In this document: positions 57,919 to 64,000 of the stretch, piece by piece
How the letters are laid out: each line of letters opens with the position of its first letter
Numbering within the stretch: position 1 is the stretch's first letter
Origin: an uncultured Flavobacterium sp.
Lineage (GTDB): Bacteria; Bacteroidota; Bacteroidia; Flavobacteriales; Flavobacteriaceae
Reading direction: 5' to 3'
Assembly: GCA_947632215.1 (NCBI GenBank)
Contig: CANROJ010000002.1
Span: 1-64,000, forward strand
Length of the DNA stretch: 64,000 nucleotides
The notes under the pieces: generated by a model
The model's input: the letters and a program-made list of their open reading frames with translations, nothing else
Database searches by the model: none
Told to the model about the DNA's origin: nothing
Made by a program: the position numbers and the translations under genes

Positions 57919-60198
57919 ATGAACAAAGATAATTTACGTAGGGAGGCATTAAAGTATCACGCAGAGCCTATACCTGGGAAAATTCAGGTAGTTCCTACCA
58001 AAAAATATTCTTCACAAAGAGATTTATCTTTAGCATACTCTCCTGGAGTAGCTGAACCTTGTTTGGAGATTGCAGCAGATGTTGAGAATGTATATAAATA
58101 TACAGCTAAAGGTAACTTAGTTGCTGTTATTTCAAATGGAACAGCAGTCTTAGGACTTGGAGATATTGGACCTGAAGCTTCTAAACCTGTAATGGAAGGA
58201 AAGGGATTGTTATTCAAAATTTTCGCAGGTATTGATGTTTTTGATATTGAAGTTGATACTACAGATGTCGATAAATTTATCGAAACAGTGAAAAATATAT
58301 CTCCAACTTTTGGAGGAATTAATTTAGAAGATATTAAAGCTCCTGAATCTTTCGAAATCGAAAGAAGGTTAAAAGAGGAGTTAGATATTCCTGTAATGCA
58401 CGATGATCAGCATGGTACAGCTATTATTTCTGCGGCTGCTTTATTAAACGCAGTAGAATTGGCAGATAAGAAAATGCAAGAGGTAAAGATGGTTATCTCA
58501 GGTGCTGGATCGGCTGCTATAGCTTGTGCCAAATTATATGTAGCTTTTGGTGTGAAAGTTGAGAATATCAAAATGTTTAATAGTAAAGGGGTATTGAAGA
58601 AACAGGATGAACGTATTTCTGACATTCAAAGAGAGTTTGCTGTTGATGATGATATTTCTTTAGCTGATGCAATCAATGGAAGTGATGTGTTTATAGGACT
58701 TTCTACAGCTGATGTTTTAAAACCAGAGATGTTAGAAACTATGGCAGATAATCCTATTGTCTTTGCTATGGCTAACCCTAATCCAGAGATAGATTATAAC
58801 TTAGCTGTTAAAACACGTAAGGATGTTATTATGGCTACGGGTCGTTCTGACTTCCCTAATCAAGTTAATAACGTTTTAGGGTTTCCATATATATTCCGTG
58901 GAGCTTTGGATGTTCGTTCAACTAAGATAAACGAAGAAATGAAGATGGCTGCTGTTGTAGCTTTAGCTGAGTTAGCTAAAGAACCAGTACCAGAGCAAGT
59001 AAATATCGCCTACGGTGCAACTAAATTGTCCTTCGGTAGAGATTATATTATTCCAAAACCTTTTGATCCTAGATTAATTTCTGTAGTCCCACCAGCAGTT
59101 GCTTTAGCTGCTATGGAAAGTGGTGTTGCTAAAGCGCCAATTACTGACTGGGAAGCATATAAGCATGAGTTAGCACTTCGTATGGGCTCGGACAATAAGT
59201 TAGTTAGAATGCTAATTAATCGTGCTAAAACATCACCTAAACGCGTTGTTTACGCTGAGGCTGATCATTTAGATGTTTTAAAAGCTGCTCAAATTGCCTT
59301 TGAGGAAGGAATGACTATTCCGATCTTATTGGGAGATAAAGACACCATCGTAGAACTTAAAAATGAAATCGAGTTTCATGCTGAAGTAGAAATTATAGAC
59401 CCAAAAAGCGAAGTTGAGAGTGAGCGTAGAAATAAATTTGCACAATCTTATTGGCAAGCTAGATTACGTAAGGGTATAACTTTATATGATGCACAGAAGT
59501 TAATGCGCGAGCGTAATTATTTTGCAGCAATGTTGGTTAACGATGGGCAAGCAGATGCGATGTTGACAGGTTATTCAAGAGCATACCCTACGGTAGTTAA
59601 ACCAATCTTAGAGTTAATTAAAAGAGCTCCAGGGGTTTCAAAGGTTGCTACAACTAACCTTATGATGACAAAAAGAGGTCCTATGTTTTTAGCTGATACA
59701 GCAATTAACACAAATCCAAGTGCGGAAGAACTTGCAAAAATTGCTGTTATGACAGATAAAGCAGTTCGCATGTTTGGCATTGAACCTGTTACTGCGATGT
59801 TATCTTATGCTAATTTTGGCTCAGCTAATCAGTGTTCTCCAACAAAAATGAGAGATGCTGTTAAGATCCTTCATGAGCAATACCCAGAAATGGTAGTAGA
59901 CGGTGAAATTCAAATTGATTTTGCATTAAATGATCAAATGCTAAAGAGTAAGTTTCCTTTCTCTAAGTTAGTTGATAAACAAGTAAATACTCTTGTGTTT
60001 CCTAATTTAGACTCTGCTAACATTACATATAAAATGTTAAAAGAATTGAATAAAGCAACTTCTATTGGTCCTATTATTTTAGGATTAGATAAAGCAGTTC
60101 ATATATTTCAATTAGGTGCTAGTGTGGATGAAATGGTTAATATGACTGCTGTTGCAGTTGTAGATGCTCAAGTACGTGAAAGCCGCAAGCGCAAATAA
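57919..60198 (+). CDS. maeB: NADP-dependent malic enzyme with phosphotransacetylase-like C-terminal domain
   Basis: YSPGVAEPC, PVMHDDQHGTAIISAAALLNA; PTA-like C-terminal half (GYSRAYPTVVKPILELI). Confidence 0.95.
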   Translation: MNKDNLRREALKYHAEPIPGKIQVVPTKKYSSQRDLSLAYSPGVAEPCLEIAADVENVYKYTAKGNLVAVISNGTAVLGLGDIGPEASKPVMEGKGLLFKIFAGIDVFDIEVDTTDVDKFIETVKNISPTFGGINLEDIKAPESFEIERRLKEELDIPVMHDDQHGTAIISAAALLNAVELADKKMQEVKMVISGAGSAAIACAKLYVAFGVKVENIKMFNSKGVLKKQDERISDIQREFAVDDDISLADAINGSDVFIGLSTADVLKPEMLETMADNPIVFAMANPNPEIDYNLAVKTRKDVIMATGRSDFPNQVNNVLGFPYIFRGALDVRSTKINEEMKMAAVVALAELAKEPVPEQVNIAYGATKLSFGRDYIIPKPFDPRLISVVPPAVALAAMESGVAKAPITDWEAYKHELALRMGSDNKLVRMLINRAKTSPKRVVYAEADHLDVLKAAQIAFEEGMTIPILLGDKDTIVELKNEIEFHAEVEIIDPKSEVESERRNKFAQSYWQARLRKGITLYDAQKLMRERNYFAAMLVNDGQADAMLTGYSRAYPTVVKPILELIKRAPGVSKVATTNLMMTKRGPMFLADTAINTNPSAEELAKIAVMTDKAVRMFGIEPVTAMLSYANFGSANQCSPTKMRDAVKILHEQYPEMVVDGEIQIDFALNDQMLKSKFPFSKLVDKQVNTLVFPNLDSANITYKMLKELNKATSIGPIILGLDKAVHIFQLGASVDEMVNMTAVAVVDAQVRESRKRK

Positions 60199-60289
60199 TA
60201 AAACTTTATAACCTTTGGCTGTCGTCTTTAACTTTTGCAAAAAAATAGTTAATATTTATTACTATTTTTGAGCTTAAATTAAAGTTATT

Positions 60290-60871
60290 ATGATTGCACA
60301 TATACAAGGGAAATTAGTGGAGAAAACACCCACTGAAGTAGTAATAGATTGCGGGGGAGTAGGATATTTAATCCATATTTCCCTGCATACTTTTTCTCAA
60401 ATTGGTTCTAGTGAAAAACTAAAACTATATACCTATCTTCAAATAAAAGATGACGCACATACTCTTTTCGGTTTTAGTGAAAAGATAGAACGTGAACTTT
60501 TCAAATTACTTATATCTGTCTCAGGTATAGGCGGGAATACTGCCCGCAATATGTTATCCTCAATAAACCCAAGTGATCTTTTTAGAGCTATTGCCAATGC
60601 AGATACTAAAACCATTCAATCAGTAAAAGGTATTGGTAGTAAAACTGCACAAAGGGTAATTTTAGATCTGCAAGAAAAAGCAGTTAAATTGTATGACATT
60701 GATCAACTTTCGCCTATAGTTAACAATACAAACTTAGAAGAAGCGTTATTAGCTTTAGAGGTTTTAGGTTTTGCTAGAAAGACTGCAGAGAAAGTAGTTA
60801 ATAAAGTATTGGACCAAACCCCAGATGCTAGTGTTGAAGCAATTATTAAACAGGCTTTAAAAAATTTGTAG
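60290..60871 (+). CDS. ruvA: Holliday junction branch migration protein RuvA
   Basis: MIAHIQGKLVEKTPTEVVIDCGGVGYLIHISL, VSGIGGNTARNMLSS, VKGIGSKTAQRVILDLQEK. Confidence 0.96.
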   Translation: MIAHIQGKLVEKTPTEVVIDCGGVGYLIHISLHTFSQIGSSEKLKLYTYLQIKDDAHTLFGFSEKIERELFKLLISVSGIGGNTARNMLSSINPSDLFRAIANADTKTIQSVKGIGSKTAQRVILDLQEKAVKLYDIDQLSPIVNNTNLEEALLALEVLGFARKTAEKVVNKVLDQTPDASVEAIIKQALKNL

Positions 60872-60874
60872 AGA

Positions 60875-63800
60875 TTGAAATGGTATTCACCAGGTTTACA
60901 TAATCGGTTAGTTATAACTACCTTATTTTTGCTTTTTACTTGGCTAAGTTTTGGGCAGGTGGTTGTTGTACAACAAAGTCAATCCCAAAGTACTTTGCCT
61001 CTGCAGGCTCAGCAAGAGCTTATAGAGCAAGAAGAACTAACTGCGCAGCAAGAGCAAGAATTAGAGTTGTGGGAAGCAGAGTTATTAGAAGATTGGCAGG
61101 AGTTTGAGTTAAATCAAGCCAATGATTCTTTAGCTCCGGCTTATCGACCAGGTAATATTACCTTTCCAGATCCAAATTTTATTAAAGAAGTTTATTCCTA
61201 CAACCCTTTAACAGATAAATATTATTATACCAAAGGCTTAGATAATTACGATGTTAATCTTCCAGTTATTTTAACTAGACAAGAATATGAGCAATTGGTA
61301 CTTCGTGCAGAAATACGAAAGTATTTTCAACAAAAATTCGATGCCATGCATGGACGCTTGGAAGACGAAGAAGCTATGCGTGATATGCTGCCTCGTTATT
61401 ATGTGAATTCTAAGTTGTTTGAAGGGATATTTGGCTCAAATACAATTGATGTGAAACCTACAGGGTCTGTTGAGTTTGATATGGGTATACGCTTTACTAA
61501 ACAAGATAATCCTATTATTTCTCCCAGAAATAGAAACAGTCTGACCTTTGACTTTGATCAGCGTATTAGTATGGGGCTCCACGGGATGGTAGGAACTCGT
61601 ATGGGGGTAAATATCAATTATGATACCCAAAGTACTTTTGATTTCCAAAACATGATGAAACTAGCATATGAGCCCGATGAAGATGCTATTATTAGGAAAA
61701 TTGAGGTTGGTAATGTAAGTATGCCTATAGGAGGTTCTTTAATTCGTGGTGCTCAAAGTTTATTCGGAGTAAGAACAGAGTTGCAATTTGGACGTACTAC
61801 CATTAGTGGAGTGTTCTCTGAGCAAAAGAGTCAAACTACTAGTGTGGTTGCTCAAGGGGCAGGTACTTTAGAAGACTTTGAAATGTATGCTTTAGATTAC
61901 GATGAAGATCGACATTTTTTCTTATCTCAATATTTTAGAAATAATTACGACAGTGCATTAGAAAATTACCCTTATATAAATTCTAGGGTTCGAATAACCC
62001 GTGTAGAGGTTTGGGTTACCAATCGCTATAGTAGAATGGGGCAGACCAACAATAATTCCAGAAATCTAGTTGCCATACAAGATTTAGGTGAAGGAAAAAA
62101 TAAGACAGGAAACGGGAATAGAGTAGTGTCTAAAGATGAACCTGGTTTTTTTGTCAATCCTAATGCAAACCCTTACCCTGATAATAAGAACAACTTATAT
62201 GATCCTGGTAAAATTGGTGCTGCTGGATATTATTTATCTGCCGCAATTCGAAACAGTACCTCCACAAGTCAAGGTTTTAATACTCCTGTTCAAGAAGGAA
62301 GAGATTTTGTTAAGCTAGAGAGCGCTAGGAAACTTAATAATAATGAATTTACGTATCATTCACAACTAGGTTATATCTCATTAAATCAACGTTTGAGTAA
62401 TGATGAAGTTTTAGCTGTAGCTTTCCAATTTAGTGTAGGGGATCAAATTTATCAAGTTGGTGAGTTTGGTAACGATACTCAGGTTCCCCCAGAGAATATA
62501 ACAGGAATCCCTGGAGATAATCAACCTGTGTTGTTATCGGAGTCTATAGTGGTAAAATTATTAAAAAGTAGTCTGACTCTTACCCACGCTCCTGTGTGGA
62601 ATTTAATGATGAAAAACATCTATCAAATCCCAAATGCTTCTTACATTGGTCAGGATAAATTCAGATTTAATATCTTATACACAGATCCTAGTCCTTTAAA
62701 CTATATTTCCTCTGTAGATGGAGGTGTATTGCCTGAAGGAGTTGAGCGTACTGCTTTATTGAGCGTTTTTCATCTAGATAGACTAAATTCCGTGAACGAC
62801 CCCCAAAAGGGTGGTGATGGTTTTTTTGATTTCTTGCCCAATGGTGGATTACAGAATATTTATGATCCAAATGATCCATCTGCTTCTTTTACTGGCAGCA
62901 ATAATAATCAATCAGGATATGGAAATAATAACGGATTCGGTAATAATGGAAGTTTAAATAATAGCTCAGGTTACGGCGGTGGTTCCAGTGGTTATGGTGG
63001 TGGTAATAGCGGTTACGGCGGTGGATATGGAAGTAATAATGGGAATAACACAAATAGCTTTGATGGTATTACTATCGATGCAACTAATGGTAGATTGATT
63101 TTCACTACTGTCGAGCCTTTTGGGGAATACTTATATAATAAATTAGATGAGTCTTTAGTAAGTAACTCAGAGGGATACTACAATGAAGCCTCTTATAATG
63201 AAAATCAGCGTAAGTATGTGTTTTCGGAATTATATAGAAGCACTAAGACTACAGCAATTAGGAATCAAAGTAATAAAAATAAATTTTTATTAAAAGGTAA
63301 GTTCTCTAGTCAAAATGGAGAAGGTATTCCTATTGGAGCTTATAATGTTGCTCCTGGTTCTGTGGTTGTAAAGTCTGCAGGTAGACTACTTATAGAAGGT
63401 GTAGATTATACGGTTGATTACAATAGAGGTAGAGTAATGATCTTGGATCAAGCTCTTTTAGCCTCTAATGCACCGGTAGAGGTATCGGTTGAGAATAATA
63501 CAATGTTTGGGCAACAAACCAAACGTTTTTTTGGTTTGAATTTAGAACACAAGATAAGCGATGATTTGTTGTTTGGAGCTACTTATCTTCGTTTATCAGA
63601 ACGTCCAATGACCCATAAGAGTATGTATGGTCAAGAAGCTGTAAATAATACTATTTGGGGTTTTCACGCACAATATTCCTCTGAAGTTCCAATTTTAACT
63701 AGATTAGTTAATAAGCTGCCCAATATTGATACCGATGTAGAATCTCGAATTACCTTGCGAGGAGAGTTCGCGTATTTGCAACCAGGTAGCTCAAAAATTG

Positions 63801-64000
63801 ACCAAATGAATGGTGAGGCCACTTCTTATCTAGATGATTTTGAAGCAGCTCAATCCAATATTGATGTCAAAGGATCATTTGCTTGGAAGCTCGCTAGTAC
63901 TCCATTGGGTTTTTATACTGAACAATCCAGTGATGCAGAGAATAGTATTGGTAACTACTCTTTAGTTGATGGATATCGTAGAGCAAAACTTTCTTGGTAT
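60875..64000 (+). CDS. sprA: cell-surface protein SprA (T9SS outer-membrane translocon), 5' part, truncated by window edge; TTG start
   Basis: Uninterrupted 1042-codon frame: signal peptide then SLTFDFDQRISMGLHGMVGTRMGVNINYDTQSTFDFQNMMKLAYEPDEDAIIRKIEVGNVSMPIGGSLIRGAQSLFGVRTELQFG... to ...LVDGYRRAKLSWY; absent from ORF track. Confidence 0.95.
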   Translation, partial: MKWYSPGLHNRLVITTLFLLFTWLSFGQVVVVQQSQSQSTLPLQAQQELIEQEELTAQQEQELELWEAELLEDWQEFELNQANDSLAPAYRPGNITFPDPNFIKEVYSYNPLTDKYYYTKGLDNYDVNLPVILTRQEYEQLVLRAEIRKYFQQKFDAMHGRLEDEEAMRDMLPRYYVNSKLFEGIFGSNTIDVKPTGSVEFDMGIRFTKQDNPIISPRNRNSLTFDFDQRISMGLHGMVGTRMGVNINYDTQSTFDFQNMMKLAYEPDEDAIIRKIEVGNVSMPIGGSLIRGAQSLFGVRTELQFGRTTISGVFSEQKSQTTSVVAQGAGTLEDFEMYALDYDEDRHFFLSQYFRNNYDSALENYPYINSRVRITRVEVWVTNRYSRMGQTNNNSRNLVAIQDLGEGKNKTGNGNRVVSKDEPGFFVNPNANPYPDNKNNLYDPGKIGAAGYYLSAAIRNSTSTSQGFNTPVQEGRDFVKLESARKLNNNEFTYHSQLGYISLNQRLSNDEVLAVAFQFSVGDQIYQVGEFGNDTQVPPENITGIPGDNQPVLLSESIVVKLLKSSLTLTHAPVWNLMMKNIYQIPNASYIGQDKFRFNILYTDPSPLNYISSVDGGVLPEGVERTALLSVFHLDRLNSVNDPQKGGDGFFDFLPNGGLQNIYDPNDPSASFTGSNNNQSGYGNNNGFGNNGSLNNSSGYGGGSSGYGGGNSGYGGGYGSNNGNNTNSFDGITIDATNGRLIFTTVEPFGEYLYNKLDESLVSNSEGYYNEASYNENQRKYVFSELYRSTKTTAIRNQSNKNKFLLKGKFSSQNGEGIPIGAYNVAPGSVVVKSAGRLLIEGVDYTVDYNRGRVMILDQALLASNAPVEVSVENNTMFGQQTKRFFGLNLEHKISDDLLFGATYLRLSERPMTHKSMYGQEAVNNTIWGFHAQYSSEVPILTRLVNKLPNIDTDVESRITLRGEFAYLQPGSSKIDQMNGEATSYLDDFEAAQSNIDVKGSFAWKLASTPLGFYTEQSSDAENSIGNYSLVDGYRRAKLSWY

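Noticed and set aside
61436-62879. Short ORFs 61436-61648 (-), 62136-62318 (+) and 62688-62879 (-)
   Set aside because: All lie within the continuous sprA reading frame; off-frame chance ORFs.
1-64000. Search by eye for CRISPR arrays, transposases/IS ends, integrases, tRNAs, rRNAs and known defence or biosynthetic clusters
   Set aside because: None recognised; dgt is the only gene with a possible antiviral reading and is also a housekeeping enzyme.

Overview
This is a 64 kb chromosomal window from a low-GC member of the Bacteroidota, most likely Flavobacteriia. The call rests on gene content, recurrent TAnnTTTG -7 promoter boxes, the lack of obvious Shine-Dalgarno sequences, and gliding/T9SS genes. 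Most of it is ordinary core genome: isoprenoid genes (polyprenyl synthase, dxs), sucA/sucB, dgt, rplU/rpmA, two M16 peptidases, ssb/mutY, HU, RNase G, tadA, rpoN, asnS, frr/pyrH, truB/uppP/ftsX, leuS, a complete alternative complex III plus cytochrome oxidase operon (actABCDEF-coxBA), ruvB, queG, malic enzyme and ruvA. It also carries gldD-like, porT-like and the 5' two-fifths or so of sprA, which the ORF track misses because it runs off the right edge. I saw no mobile element, CRISPR array, tRNA, rRNA or recognised defence system. The best candidates for something new are: (1) a ~1 kb AT-rich non-coding region (2292-3334) holding nine TTATNAACA 9-mers in both orientations, which looks like an oriC or DnaA-binding cluster; (2) the adjacent uncharacterised gene (1392-2291), whose product ends in QISLF, a good match to the bacterial beta-sliding-clamp binding motif; (3) an untracked 30-aa, extremely basic protein between HU and RNase G; (4) a hairpin-packed gap between leuS and a SPOR-domain gene; (5) no gldE between ssb and gldD; (6) a Gly/Asn/Tyr low-complexity insertion in SprA. 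All identifications are by eye; no database searches were run.
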